From NCBI GenBank assembly GCA_902632315.1, contig CACPCD010000005.1:1-45025 (forward strand): 45,025 nucleotides of DNA, written 5' to 3'. Source of the DNA: an uncultured Pelagibacteraceae bacterium. GTDB lineage: Bacteria; Pseudomonadota; Alphaproteobacteria; Pelagibacterales; Pelagibacteraceae. Position numbers and translations under genes: made by a program. Positions 19,117-27,599 of the stretch are shown here, piece after piece. Each line of letters begins with the position of its first letter. Positions within the stretch are counted from its first letter, which is position 1. The notes beneath the pieces were generated by a model that was given only the letters and a program-made list of their open reading frames with translations, was not told the origin of the DNA and did no database searches.

Positions 19117-20598
19117 TTAACCCATTGTAAAAGGATCTGACATGGGTTTATCAGAAGAATTATACCATGTTGTTTTTATTCTTGTATACTCTTTGATTGA
19201 TTCAATCCCAGCCTCTTTGCCATAACCACTATCTTTTATTCCCCCAAAGGGTGCCATTGGAGAAATTAATCTATAAGTATTTATAAATACAATACCTGCT
19301 CTGATAGCTTTTGAAACTCTAATTCCCCTAGCAAAGTTTGAGGTATAAACTCCTGATGATAGACCATATTTGTTATCATTCATTTTTTTTATTACCTCAT
19401 CCTCTTTTTCAAATTTCATAACTGATAAAATTGGTCCAAATAACTCATTTTCTGCAACTGGCAAATTATGGTTTTTACATTCAATAATAGTTGCTGGAAA
19501 ATAATAACCTTTATTTGAAACTGAGGATCTTTTACCCCCACACCTGAGCTTTCCGCCTTGTTCAATAGTTGATTTAATATTTTTTTCTATGTTCTCAAGT
19601 TGTTTAAAACTATTTAGAGGCCCCATTTGAGTATCTTTTTCCATTGGCCCACCAAGTTTTATTTTTTCAGCTTTATCAATTAATTTTTTTAAAAATTGAT
19701 CATAAATTTTAGAATGAAGATATAATCTTGATCCTGCAATACAACTCTGTCCGCTTGCACCAAAGATTCCAGCAGTAATTCCATTTAGAGCATTTTCTTG
19801 ATCTGCATCATCAAAAACCACAACAGGACTTTTGCCGCCAAGCTCCAAACTAACTTGAGATAAATTTTCAGAGGAGTTTTTTACTATATGTCTTGCAGTC
19901 TCTGGCCCACCAGTAAAAGCAATCCTTTCCACAAGTTTGTGGGTCGTAAGAGCTTTACCGCAGGGTTCACCCAATCCAGTAATTATATTAATTACACCTT
20001 TCGGTATCCCAGTTTTTTCTATAAGTTTTCCAAATTCTAAAAGGGTGACTGGAGCAAGCTCTGATGCTTTGATTACAACTGTATTTCCCATAGCTAGAGC
20101 AGGTGCCAACTTTACTGCTGTTAAAAGCATTTGTGAATTCCAAGGAATTATTGCAGCTACAACTCCTATCGGAATTCTAGTTGTTGTAACTTGCATATCT
20201 GGTTTATCAATCGGCACAACAGTTCCTTCAACCTTATCTGCTAATCCTGCAAAATAATCATAATATTCAGCAATGTAGTTTGCTTGAGTTTTAGTTTCTC
20301 GATAAAGTTTTCCAGTATCTATTGTTTCAATTTTTCCAAGATGCTCTGCATTTGCTCTAAGCTGTTCTCCAATTAATTTTAAATATTGTGCTCTTTCTCT
20401 CGGATGTAATTTTGACCAATTATTTTCAAATGCACTTTGTGCAGACTGAACAGCTTTATCAACATCAGCTTCATTGGCCTCAGGAACTGTTGCCCATACT
20501 TCGTTATTTTCAGGATTTAATGATTCAATTTTTTTACCAGAGGATGAATCTACCCATTCACCATTAATATACATTTTAAAATCTTGAATTTTCGTCAT
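19117..20598 (-). CDS. NAD(P)-dependent aldehyde dehydrogenase (last gene of flavin-monooxygenase operon)
   Basis: Oxidises an aldehyde to a carboxylic acid in the cytosol. The 493 residues hold all ALDH signatures: IPWNSQ (about 151-156) with Asn154, FTGGPETA for the cofactor, the general base Glu252 in LELGGKSP and the catalytic Cys286 in GQSCIAGS. The C-terminus ends DPFTMG. It is the last gene of a gapless operon with a hydrolase, a PF06684 protein and a luciferase-like monooxygenase. This mirrors the set of activities in the trigonelline pathway of Acinetobacter (TgnB monooxygenase, TgnC ALDH, TgnD hydrolase). The aldehyde here is probably made by the upstream enzymes. Family is certain, substrate unknown. 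Confidence 0.93.
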   Translation of the reverse strand: MTKIQDFKMYINGEWVDSSSGKKIESLNPENNEVWATVPEANEADVDKAVQSAQSAFENNWSKLHPRERAQYLKLIGEQLRANAEHLGKIETIDTGKLYRETKTQANYIAEYYDYFAGLADKVEGTVVPIDKPDMQVTTTRIPIGVVAAIIPWNSQMLLTAVKLAPALAMGNTVVIKASELAPVTLLEFGKLIEKTGIPKGVINIITGLGEPCGKALTTHKLVERIAFTGGPETARHIVKNSSENLSQVSLELGGKSPVVVFDDADQENALNGITAGIFGASGQSCIAGSRLYLHSKIYDQFLKKLIDKAEKIKLGGPMEKDTQMGPLNSFKQLENIEKNIKSTIEQGGKLRCGGKRSSVSNKGYYFPATIIECKNHNLPVAENELFGPILSVMKFEKEDEVIKKMNDNKYGLSSGVYTSNFARGIRVSKAIRAGIVFINTYRLISPMAPFGGIKDSGYGKEAGIESIKEYTRIKTTWYNSSDKPMSDPFTMG

Positions 20599-21381
20599 CT
20601 AATTATTAATAAAATTTTTAATGTTCATATTAACATCATCTACACATTCTATACTACAAAGATGTTTTCCATTCTGAATTTCAATATAAGTAGAATTAAC
20701 AAGGTCTTTGACTAGTTCTTTAGACATTGCTGGAGTAGAGCCAACATCATCTGAGCCAGTCATTACTAAAGTTTTTATGTTTATTCTTTTTATGGCTTCA
20801 AAATCGTCATAATGATTAGCAAATAATTCATATGCTTTAAGAAAGTTTTTATGATCCTTTGGATCTTTGTTTAAGATCCTCATAAACAAATCATAAGTTT
20901 TTGGATTTTCTTTAAGATATTCGTCACTAAACCATCTTTTTAATGCTTGTTTAGATAAAGGCTTATTCAATTTTGCTTGATTATATCTGTCTAATACAAC
21001 AGATCTTTCTTCATCAGATCTTTTATAAGTTGTACCGATTAAAATGAGTTTATCCACTTTTTTTTGAAAATGAGAAGTAAAATTTAAAGCAATTAAAGAT
21101 CCTAAAGAAAAACCTATTAGATTGATTTTCTCTATTTCTAAATGTTCTAAAAGTTCTATAAGTTGATTAGAAAAATCTCTTAGACTGAGTTTATCTTTAT
21201 TACACGGTGTTTTTCCATGACCTAATAAATCATAAGTTAAAGTCGAAAATTCTTTGAAATAATCAACTTGTTTATTCCACATTTGATGGTCAAGACCAAC
21301 ACCGTGAATAAATACAAGTGGTACTGAATCTTTTTTATTTAAAAAATAATGATTTTGATTTGGATCAAAATTTTTAGACAT
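20599..21381 (-). CDS. Alpha/beta hydrolase of the monooxygenase operon
   Basis: A 260-residue cytosolic hydrolase of the 3-oxoadipate enol-lactonase/RutD-like type. The catalytic triad is visible: nucleophile Ser92 in GFSLGS, an acid at Asp211 or Asp212 (TGSDDVGS) and His240 (GKHLCSIE). The oxyanion-hole loop is FIHGVGLDHQMW (24-35), with the following YDLLGHGKT strand. No signal peptide is present. Its stop directly precedes the ALDH start with no gap, and three bases separate it from the PF06684 gene, so it belongs to the same pathway. It probably hydrolyses an ester, lactone or amide formed by ring opening; this is inference from context. Confidence 0.9.
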   Translation of the reverse strand: MSKNFDPNQNHYFLNKKDSVPLVFIHGVGLDHQMWNKQVDYFKEFSTLTYDLLGHGKTPCNKDKLSLRDFSNQLIELLEHLEIEKINLIGFSLGSLIALNFTSHFQKKVDKLILIGTTYKRSDEERSVVLDRYNQAKLNKPLSKQALKRWFSDEYLKENPKTYDLFMRILNKDPKDHKNFLKAYELFANHYDDFEAIKRINIKTLVMTGSDDVGSTPAMSKELVKDLVNSTYIEIQNGKHLCSIECVDDVNMNIKNFINN

Positions 21382-21384
21382 TTA

Positions 21385-21972
21385 TTACTTTGGATCTAAG
21401 CCCATTTCTTTCATGTCTTGATAACGATCCCCAGTTCTAGCATGTGCTCTACCACTTGAAGCTCCCCCAATCGCAATTACAATTTCATCATCAAATGGTG
21501 CATCATGAATAGTAAACTCGTGAGTAAGATAATAGGGTCTTAATCCAGAGTCTGTTTTATGCATCATTGGTATAGAAATTTTAGAACCTGCTGGTCCTCT
21601 TGTATTAGTAAAACTTAAATAAGAAGTACCACCAACAGCATCTCTAAATTTATTTCCAAATCTTAAAGTATGAATAAAGGCTGAGGCATGTTCTATTTCA
21701 CCGTTTAAACCTACAGTACCAGCTTTACCATAAGCTAAAATTTTTTCAGGCGATCCAATTTCTTTCACTAATTCTGGTACCAATATGTCACCAAGTTTTG
21801 GTGCTAAATCTAAAATTACTGGTTTTAAATCTTCAACAAATCCCTGTCCTGCCCAAGGGTTCTTAAAAACAGCTGCTACCGAAACCATTAAAACTGGTTC
21901 CTTAGCTTCCTTTCCACCCTCAATAAAAGTTTTATCTACAAATTTTGTAAACTTCCTCAATTTAAGTTTCAC
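21385..21972 (-). CDS. PF06684 (DUF1185, 'amino acid synthesis') family protein
   Basis: A 195-residue protein covering the full PF06684 domain. Recognisable segments are VAAVFKNPWAGQGFVEDLKP (about 32-51), ILAYGKAGTVGLNGEIEHASA (about 94-114) and the C-terminal IAIGGASSGRAHARTGDRY. Structures of family members show a variant of the Bacillus chorismate mutase fold; the reaction is not established. No signal peptide. The first base of its ATG is the last base of the LLM monooxygenase stop codon, and only three bases separate it from the hydrolase. It is therefore a core component of the four-gene unit, possibly a cyclase or amide-processing enzyme. Confidence 0.85.
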   Translation of the reverse strand: MKLKLRKFTKFVDKTFIEGGKEAKEPVLMVSVAAVFKNPWAGQGFVEDLKPVILDLAPKLGDILVPELVKEIGSPEKILAYGKAGTVGLNGEIEHASAFIHTLRFGNKFRDAVGGTSYLSFTNTRGPAGSKISIPMMHKTDSGLRPYYLTHEFTIHDAPFDDEIVIAIGGASSGRAHARTGDRYQDMKEMGLDPK

Positions 21973-23138
21973 TAACTTGCTTTCTCTATATCGTCGTTAT
22001 TAAAATTAATTTTGGGTATCACTTCATCATTAAACAGCTTAATACTTCTCATGCAGGCCTTGTGATCAATTCCTGGAAAGTTTGACCAAACTTGTAAGTT
22101 TTGTAGGTTTAATTCTGATTTTAATTCATTAATTTTATTAACCACATATTCAGGTGTACCAAATAATAAATTTCTTTTATGTAAGAAATCATAATTTAAA
22201 AGATCTAATTTATGTTTTGTCTCGGGCAATTCTTCACCTGGATCCATATGATTTCCCAAACCTCTCCAATGACAAACCCATCGCATATAATTTATTATGT
22301 GTTCACCAGCTAATTTTTCTGCCTCTTCCATAGTTTCAGCAACAAACATGTCTCTAACTAAAGAGATACCCTCTCCCAATGGTACATCTCTATCTTCGGC
22401 TTTTGATTTTGCATCCCTGTAGATTTCAAATCTTTTCTTTAAAGCTTTCACAGTAGGTATCCACATTATAGTATTTAAACCATTTTGAGCTGCCCATTCA
22501 ATTGATCTTGCTCCATCTACTACTTGCCAAATTGGAGGATGTGGACTTTGTTTAGGTTTTGGAACTACACTAATTTTTTTAATTTCATTTGTTTTTGTAT
22601 CTAAAAATTCTTTACTTGGAGGACTCATATCATGTTGCCATACAAAATTTGGTGAAGGATATGTATAAAATTCTCCCTTGTGGCTAAAAAATTTTTCAGT
22701 CCAAGCTTTTTTCATTATTGTTAATGTTTCATCAAATAATCTAAAGTTTTTGGCTTGATCTTTAAGGTCAGCTTCTTTATTCATATTTATAGCTTCACGT
22801 CCATAAATCCCTCTACCAATTCCAACTTCAACTCTTCCATTTGATAATTGATCTAACAAAGCAATGTCTTCTGCTAATCTTATTGGGTTATGGAAAGTAA
22901 TAACATTACAAGCTTGTCCTATTCTTATTTGTTTAGTTCTCGCAGCTGCATCGACACCCATCATTATCGGGTTAGTGCAAGACTCCATTCCTTCATGATT
23001 AAAGTGATGTTCAGTATACCAAATAGAGTCCCAATTATTTTTATCACAATAAGTAGTGATCTCTTTGGTTTCGTCTAGTAATTGCTGATATGGTTTATGA
23101 TCCCAGTTCGTGGTATTGCAAAAGTAACCAAATTTCAT
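21972..23138 (-). CDS. LLM-class (bacterial luciferase-like) flavin-dependent oxidoreductase
   Basis: A 388-residue TIM-barrel flavoprotein of the luciferase-like monooxygenase family, which uses reduced flavin supplied by a separate reductase. Seen: WDSIWYTEHHFN (about 36-47), IRIGQACNVITFHNPIRLAEDIALLDQLSNGRVEVGIGRG (72-111, the family core), and SPHPPIWQV (about 196). It is the first gene of the four-gene minus-strand operon and has an unusually good Shine-Dalgarno (AAGGAGG) for this genome. No flavin reductase is in the window, so the partner must be encoded elsewhere. Ring-cleaving or N-dealkylating oxidation of a nitrogenous substrate fits the neighbours, but the substrate is not known. 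Confidence 0.92.
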   Translation of the reverse strand: MKFGYFCNTTNWDHKPYQQLLDETKEITTYCDKNNWDSIWYTEHHFNHEGMESCTNPIMMGVDAAARTKQIRIGQACNVITFHNPIRLAEDIALLDQLSNGRVEVGIGRGIYGREAINMNKEADLKDQAKNFRLFDETLTIMKKAWTEKFFSHKGEFYTYPSPNFVWQHDMSPPSKEFLDTKTNEIKKISVVPKPKQSPHPPIWQVVDGARSIEWAAQNGLNTIMWIPTVKALKKRFEIYRDAKSKAEDRDVPLGEGISLVRDMFVAETMEEAEKLAGEHIINYMRWVCHWRGLGNHMDPGEELPETKHKLDLLNYDFLHKRNLLFGTPEYVVNKINELKSELNLQNLQVWSNFPGIDHKACMRSIKLFNDEVIPKINFNNDDIEKAS

Positions 23139-23140
23139 TC

Positions 23141-23150
23141 TAACCTCCTT
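23141..23150 (-). promoter_or_regulatory. Strong Shine-Dalgarno of the LLM oxidoreductase
   Basis: AAGGAGGTTA on the minus strand, two bases before the ATG at 23138. It is a near-complete anti-16S match and stronger than most starts in this window, including the divergent gene's. Confidence 0.75.
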
Positions 23151-23241
23151 AAATAATTAAATCTAAGACGATTGATCCCACTTTCGTATTTTGTAAATAT
23201 CGACGAGTTATGTATCGCTCAAAGATGACTGTAATTTAACT

Positions 23242-23274
23242 AGACTATTTAATCAATATATATTTAATCAGTCT
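23242..23274. repeat. Operator-like repeats between the divergent catabolic units
   Basis: ATTTAATCA occurs at 23247-23255 and again at 23262-23270. The pair is flanked by an inverted AGACT (23242-23246) and AGTCT (23270-23274). It lies within the 140-bp divergent intergenic region and ends 5 bp before the racemase-superfamily start, so it could be a regulator site. The DNA is AT-rich, so chance is possible. Confidence 0.4.
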
Positions 23275-23278
23275 TTGA

Positions 23279-24022
23279 ATGAAATTGACTAAGATAGAAC
23301 CAAAATATTTAAAAAAGCATAATCCTAGGATAGGGTTAATAACATTAGCTAGTGATTTTAGAATCGAAAAAGATTTTAATAATGTAATTTATGGTAAGGA
23401 TATAGATTTATACTGCAATAGAATAAAATGTTATAATCCTTTAACTAATGAAACCCTAAAAAAAATGGCAGATGATATCCCGAAAGTTACTGAGGATATA
23501 TTACCAGATCAAAATTTAGATTGTGTAGCTTATGGATGTACTTCAGGTACAATTGCTGCAGGGTATCAATCAATTCATGAGAAAGTTAATTTAGCAAAAC
23601 CAAATACAAAAGTTACGACACCAATAACATCAGCAATAAATGCACTGAAAAGTTTAAAAATAAAAAGATTGTCAATTTTTACCCCTTATACGGACGAAAT
23701 AAATCAATCAGTAATTAATTATTTTAAAAAAGAAAATATAGAAATTGATGAACTTTCTTATTTTGATATAGCCTCAGATTTAGATATTGGTAAAGTTGAT
23801 CCACAACATGTGTTTGATACTCTTACAAAAATAGATTTATCTAAGAGTGACGCTTTATTTGTTTCTTGCACAGCTTTGCCTGTAATGTCAATAATTGACG
23901 AATTAGAAAAAAAATTAAACAAAATAATTTTATCAAGTAATCAAACTTTGATTTGGGATACTCTAAAGGAAATCAATTACAAAAATAAAGTTGAAGGTTT
24001 TGGTCAACTATTTAATAATTAA
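23279..24022 (+). CDS. Asp/Glu racemase superfamily protein (EutA / arylmalonate decarboxylase / maleate isomerase-like)
   Basis: A 247-residue two-domain protein of the cofactor-independent Asp/Glu racemase superfamily. The two catalytic cysteines lie in the expected places: Cys87 in VAYGCTSGTIAAG and Cys197 in LFVSCTALPV. The N-terminal GLITLASDFRIEKDF also resembles the arylmalonate decarboxylase/EutA group. The next gene is DoeA-like, and EutA and DoeA/EutD sit together in ectoine-use clusters, so EutA is the closest guess. Maleate isomerase is another option, and would suit a ring-cleavage pathway. It faces the LLM oxidoreductase operon, is three bases from the M24 gene, and has no clear Shine-Dalgarno. 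Confidence 0.82.
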   Translation: MKLTKIEPKYLKKHNPRIGLITLASDFRIEKDFNNVIYGKDIDLYCNRIKCYNPLTNETLKKMADDIPKVTEDILPDQNLDCVAYGCTSGTIAAGYQSIHEKVNLAKPNTKVTTPITSAINALKSLKIKRLSIFTPYTDEINQSVINYFKKENIEIDELSYFDIASDLDIGKVDPQHVFDTLTKIDLSKSDALFVSCTALPVMSIIDELEKKLNKIILSSNQTLIWDTLKEINYKNKVEGFGQLFNN

Positions 24023-24025
24023 ACT

Positions 24026-25195
24026 ATGAATTTTACTAATGAGGAATACAAATCAAGATTAAAAAAAGTTCAATCTTCAATGCAGAAAAAAGGTATTGAA
24101 CTTTTAATATCACAAGACCCATCTAACATGAATTATTTGACTGGTTATGATGCTTGGTCATTTTATTATGCTCAATGTGTAATAGTACATATTAATTCTG
24201 ATGAGCCGATTTGTTTCGTTAGAAATCAAGATGCTGGTGGAGCGTATATAAAAACTTATTTGAAGGATGAAAATATAATCAAATATCATGAAAAATATAT
24301 TCATACTTGGCCACTACATCCTTATGATGCACTTGTAGATCTTATTAAAGAAAGAAAGTGGGATAAACTTTCTATAGGACTAGAAATGGATAGCCATTAT
24401 TTCACAGCTTATTGCTATGAAAAAATTAAGCAAGGTCTGCCTAACGCTAAAGTTTTAGATTGTGAAAGATTAGTCAATTGGGTGAGAGTTGTTAAATCAG
24501 ATACAGAAATAAAATTTATGAAAGCAGCAGCTCAAATTACTGAACTAGGAATGAAGAAAGCATTTGAAGTTATCAAACCAGGAGTAAGACAATGTGATGC
24601 TGTTTCAGAAATTTACACTACATTAATTAAAGGAACACCCGAATTTGGTGGGGACTATTCATCCATAGTTCCAATGATACCGACAGGAAAAGGCACCTCA
24701 GCTTCACATTTAACATGGTCTGAAGATAAATTTGTAAGGGGAGAAGCTACAATTATAGAATTATCAGGAGTAAATAAAAAATATCATTGTCCTATGGCTA
24801 GAACAGTTTTACTTGGTAAACCTGATCAAAAAAAAATTGATACTATGAAAAAAACAAATGAAGCTCTTCAAGCTGGTATTGATCTAGTTAAAGCTGGAAA
24901 TACCGCCGATGATGTTGCTCAAGCTTTTTGGAAAATTTTAGATAAATATGGAATAGAAAAAACTTCAAGAACTGGATATTCTATTGGCATTGGTTATCCA
25001 CCAGACTGGGGAGAACACACTTTAAATATATCAAAAGGGGACATGACAGTATTACAACCTAATGTTACTTTTCACATGATTGCAGTTATGCAATTTGGAA
25101 ATTGGGGAGTAGAGGCTTCTGAGGCAATCAGAGTTACAGATAAAGGATCTGAATTATTTTGTAATTTTTCCAAAGAACTTCATATTAAAAGCTAG
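24026..25195 (+). CDS. doeA: M24 (creatinase/Xaa-Pro) family hydrolase, DoeA (ectoine hydrolase)-like
   Basis: A 389-residue pita-bread-fold enzyme. It matches ectoine hydrolase DoeA/EutD along its length as I recall that family: DPSNMNYLTGYDAWSFY (about 31-47), LVNWVRVVKSDTEI, GGDYSSIVPMIPTGK, HLTWSEDKFVRGE, KKYHCPMARTVLLG, GYSIGIGYPPDWGEHTL and WGVEASEAIRV near the end. DoeA opens the ectoine ring to N-acetyl-diaminobutyrate. The rest of the known pathway (DoeB deacetylase, the EutB/EutC pair) is not in the window, so this copy could act on a related cyclic or amidine substrate. It is cotranscribed with the racemase-superfamily gene and precedes the ABC transporter. Confidence 0.75.
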   Translation: MNFTNEEYKSRLKKVQSSMQKKGIELLISQDPSNMNYLTGYDAWSFYYAQCVIVHINSDEPICFVRNQDAGGAYIKTYLKDENIIKYHEKYIHTWPLHPYDALVDLIKERKWDKLSIGLEMDSHYFTAYCYEKIKQGLPNAKVLDCERLVNWVRVVKSDTEIKFMKAAAQITELGMKKAFEVIKPGVRQCDAVSEIYTTLIKGTPEFGGDYSSIVPMIPTGKGTSASHLTWSEDKFVRGEATIIELSGVNKKYHCPMARTVLLGKPDQKKIDTMKKTNEALQAGIDLVKAGNTADDVAQAFWKILDKYGIEKTSRTGYSIGIGYPPDWGEHTLNISKGDMTVLQPNVTFHMIAVMQFGNWGVEASEAIRVTDKGSELFCNFSKELHIKS

Positions 25196-25247
25196 TTATT
25201 AATGGTTGATATTTTTTCAAACAAATGTTTTAAACATATCTAAAATT

Positions 25248-26333
25248 ATGGCCTTAAAAAAAGATTTCGTTAAATTTGATAAAGTTGACAAAAGCTATGA
25301 CGGAAAAGTTTTAGTTGTCAAAGATCTTCAACTAGATATTGAGGAAGGTGAGTTTGTTACTATGCTAGGCCCTTCTGGTTCTGGTAAGACAACATGCTTA
25401 ATGATGTTAGCAGGTTTTGAAACACCAACTAATGGTGAAATATATTTAGATGGTAAAGCTATTTCAAGTATTCCGCCTCATAAAAGAGGAATTGGAATGG
25501 TTTTCCAGAACTACGCATTATTTCCACACATGACAGTTTATGAAAATTTAGCATTTCCTTTAAGAGTAAGAAAAATTCCAAAAGATGAGGCAGATAAAAA
25601 AATCGATAAGGCACTCTCAATGGTTTCATTACAAGGTTTTGCACAAAGAATGCCAGGTCAGTTATCAGGTGGACAACAACAAAGGGTGGCAGTAGCGAGA
25701 TCATTAGTATTTGATCCACAATTAGTTCTGATGGACGAACCTTTAGGAGCTTTAGATAAAAATTTAAGAGAAAGTATGCAGTACGAAATCAAACATATTC
25801 ACGAAAGTATTGGAGTGACAGTAGTGTACGTAACCCATGACCAAAGTGAAGCTCTGACAATGTCTAATCGGATTGCTGTATTTAATGATGGTAAGGTTCA
25901 ACAACTTTCAAGTCCTGATGAACTTTACGAGAAGCCTGTTAACTCATTTGTTGCAGAATTTATTGGAGAGAACAATACTTTCGCAGGTGAAATATCTGAT
26001 GTCTCTGGTGGAAAATGTAAAGTAAAATTATCTAATGCCGAGATACTTGCCAATCCAATTTCCGTGAAAGGAAAGGGTGAAAGAACAACTGTTTCATTGA
26101 GACCTGAAAGAGCTTTGATTAATCCAAGTGATAAGATGGATAATATTCACACAGGAAAAATTGAAGAAGTGATTTATCATGGTGATCATACAAGGGTAAG
26201 AATTAATCTTTTAGGAAATCCTGAATTTATTTTAAAAGTTCCAAATAGCTCTGCGAACTTAGACATCAAGCTAGGAAATGATATTAAAATTGGTTGGAAT
26301 AGTGATGATGCAAGAGCTCTAGATCCAAAATAA
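25248..26333 (+). CDS. ABC transporter ATP-binding protein, PotA-like
   Basis: ATPase subunit of a polyamine/opine/iron-type importer. Walker A GPSGSGKTT is at residues 41-49, the signature LSGGQQQR starts at 139, Walker B VLMDEP is around 160-165 and the H-loop VTHDQ follows at about 197. The C-terminal 110 residues form the TOBE domain typical of PotA, with SLRPERA and VIYHGDHTRVRI. The ATG at 25248 is chosen (361 residues) over an in-frame TTG 42 bases upstream, because the extra residues do not resemble PotA. It is transcribed with the EutA-like and DoeA-like genes and precedes its binding protein and both permeases. Confidence 0.93.
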   Translation: MALKKDFVKFDKVDKSYDGKVLVVKDLQLDIEEGEFVTMLGPSGSGKTTCLMMLAGFETPTNGEIYLDGKAISSIPPHKRGIGMVFQNYALFPHMTVYENLAFPLRVRKIPKDEADKKIDKALSMVSLQGFAQRMPGQLSGGQQQRVAVARSLVFDPQLVLMDEPLGALDKNLRESMQYEIKHIHESIGVTVVYVTHDQSEALTMSNRIAVFNDGKVQQLSSPDELYEKPVNSFVAEFIGENNTFAGEISDVSGGKCKVKLSNAEILANPISVKGKGERTTVSLRPERALINPSDKMDNIHTGKIEEVIYHGDHTRVRINLLGNPEFILKVPNSSANLDIKLGNDIKIGWNSDDARALDPK

Positions 26334-26370
26334 TACTCTGAAAAACTCTTAAAAAGCACAAAACTAGCAG

Positions 26371-26399
26371 TTGACTCTCATTATCGATCTTGTTGTAAT
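26371..26399 (+). promoter_or_regulatory. Predicted promoter of the solute-binding protein gene
   Basis: TTGACT at 26371-26376 and TGTAAT at 26394-26399 with an exact 17-bp spacer, each one base from the sigma70 consensus. It sits in the 99-bp gap after the PotA-like gene, so the binding protein can be transcribed on its own. Confidence 0.65.
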
Positions 26400-26423
26400 T
26401 GGTTTTTATAAAAACGTTTAAAC

Positions 26424-26428
26424 GGAGG
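26424..26428 (+). promoter_or_regulatory. Shine-Dalgarno of the solute-binding protein
   Basis: GGAGG four bases before the ATG at 26433, stronger than most sites in this window; consistent with a highly translated transporter protein. Confidence 0.7.
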
Positions 26429-26432
26429 AAAA

Positions 26433-27560
26433 ATGAAGAAACTTAGTAAATTATTACTAGCCATTTCTTTTGGACTTTCTTTAGCTACTTCAGCATTCGC
26501 AACTACTGTTACAGCAGTGTCTTGGGGTGGGGCTTATACAGAGTCACAAAAGTTAGGGTATGGTGATCCTACTGCTAAAAAACTTGGCATTAACATTGCT
26601 TGGGTTGATTATTCAGGTGGATTATCAGAAATCAAAGCACAGAAAGAGGCTGGCAAAATTACGTGGGATATAATCGACGTATTTGCTATGGATACTATTA
26701 CTGGCTGTGATGAAGGTTTGTTTGTTGAATTTGATTTCGACAAAGACTTCCCACCAGCACCAGATGGAACTCCAGCAAGTAAAGATTTCTTTACTGCTAT
26801 GCCAAGTAAATGTGCTGTAGGAAATATTTTATATTCTTGGAACTATGCTTATAACACTAACAATGTTAAAGGCACTCCAAAGACTATCAAAGATTTCTTT
26901 AACACAAAAAAATTCCCTGGAAAAAGAGCTATCTACAAAAGCGCTTTAACTAACTTAGAGATCGCGCTAGCTGCAGATGGTATTAAACCAGGAAAAGGTG
27001 GAGCAAAAATCTACAAAGCTTTAAACACAGAAAAAGGTGTTGAAAGAGCTATGAACAAGATCAAAGAATTATGTACAGATCCAAAAGGTGGATGTGTATT
27101 TTGGTCTGCAGGTGCTCAACCACCAGAATTATTAGTTTCAGGTGAAGTTGTAATGGCTACAGGTTGGAATGGTAGATTCTTCAATGCAGAAATTGGAGAA
27201 GGTGCACCAATCAAACAAGTATGGGATGGACAAGGTCTTGACTACGAGTACTTCGTACAAGTTAAGGGTGGACCAAACGATGCTAATGGTATGGCCAAAA
27301 AAGCTTTAGCTATGATGACTAGTACAGAGATGTTAGCTGGAAGTGCAAAATACATTGCATATGCTCCTTGGAGAAAATCTTCAATTGGTATTATGGAAAA
27401 AGGTGAGCCTTGGTATAAAGATGGTAAGACTAATATGGTACCACAAATGCCAACTGCACCAGCAAACACTAAAAACTACTTCCTAGTAGATCCAATTTTC
27501 TGGGCTGATAACGGAACAGAGCTTGGTGAAAAATGGGAAGCTATGAAAGCTGGTCTATAA
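26433..27560 (+). CDS. Periplasmic solute-binding protein, PotD-like family
   Basis: A 375-residue periplasmic receptor for the ABC importer. The signal peptide is residues 1-23 (hydrophobic core ending SAFA). The mature protein begins VTAVSWGGAYTESQK, as in polyamine, thiamine or opine-type extracellular binding proteins (PotD/PF13416 group). Five or more Cys and many Trp/Tyr residues (for example VFWSAGAQPPELL and ATGWNGRFF) suggest a compact, aromatic binding pocket, but ligand cannot be read from sequence. It has its own promoter and strong Shine-Dalgarno, and two hairpins immediately after it. This would let the receptor be made in excess over the permeases. Confidence 0.92.
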   Translation: MKKLSKLLLAISFGLSLATSAFATTVTAVSWGGAYTESQKLGYGDPTAKKLGINIAWVDYSGGLSEIKAQKEAGKITWDIIDVFAMDTITGCDEGLFVEFDFDKDFPPAPDGTPASKDFFTAMPSKCAVGNILYSWNYAYNTNNVKGTPKTIKDFFNTKKFPGKRAIYKSALTNLEIALAADGIKPGKGGAKIYKALNTEKGVERAMNKIKELCTDPKGGCVFWSAGAQPPELLVSGEVVMATGWNGRFFNAEIGEGAPIKQVWDGQGLDYEYFVQVKGGPNDANGMAKKALAMMTSTEMLAGSAKYIAYAPWRKSSIGIMEKGEPWYKDGKTNMVPQMPTAPANTKNYFLVDPIFWADNGTELGEKWEAMKAGL

Positions 27561-27561
27561 T

Positions 27562-27581
27562 TTAAGTTTTCATAAACTTAA
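27562..27581 (+). other. AT-rich stem-loop directly after the binding-protein stop
   Basis: TTAAGTTT (27562-27569) pairs with AAACTTAA (27574-27581) around a four-base loop. It is not followed by a T-run. It may protect the 3' end of the mRNA or form a tandem structure with the terminator hairpin 18 bp later. Confidence 0.5.
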
Positions 27582-27599
27582 TTATATATTATAATTTAA

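Noticed and set aside
25206-25247. Upstream TTG start for the PotA-like gene
   Set aside because: The added fourteen residues do not resemble the family, and the ATG at 25248 gives a normal PotA N-terminus.
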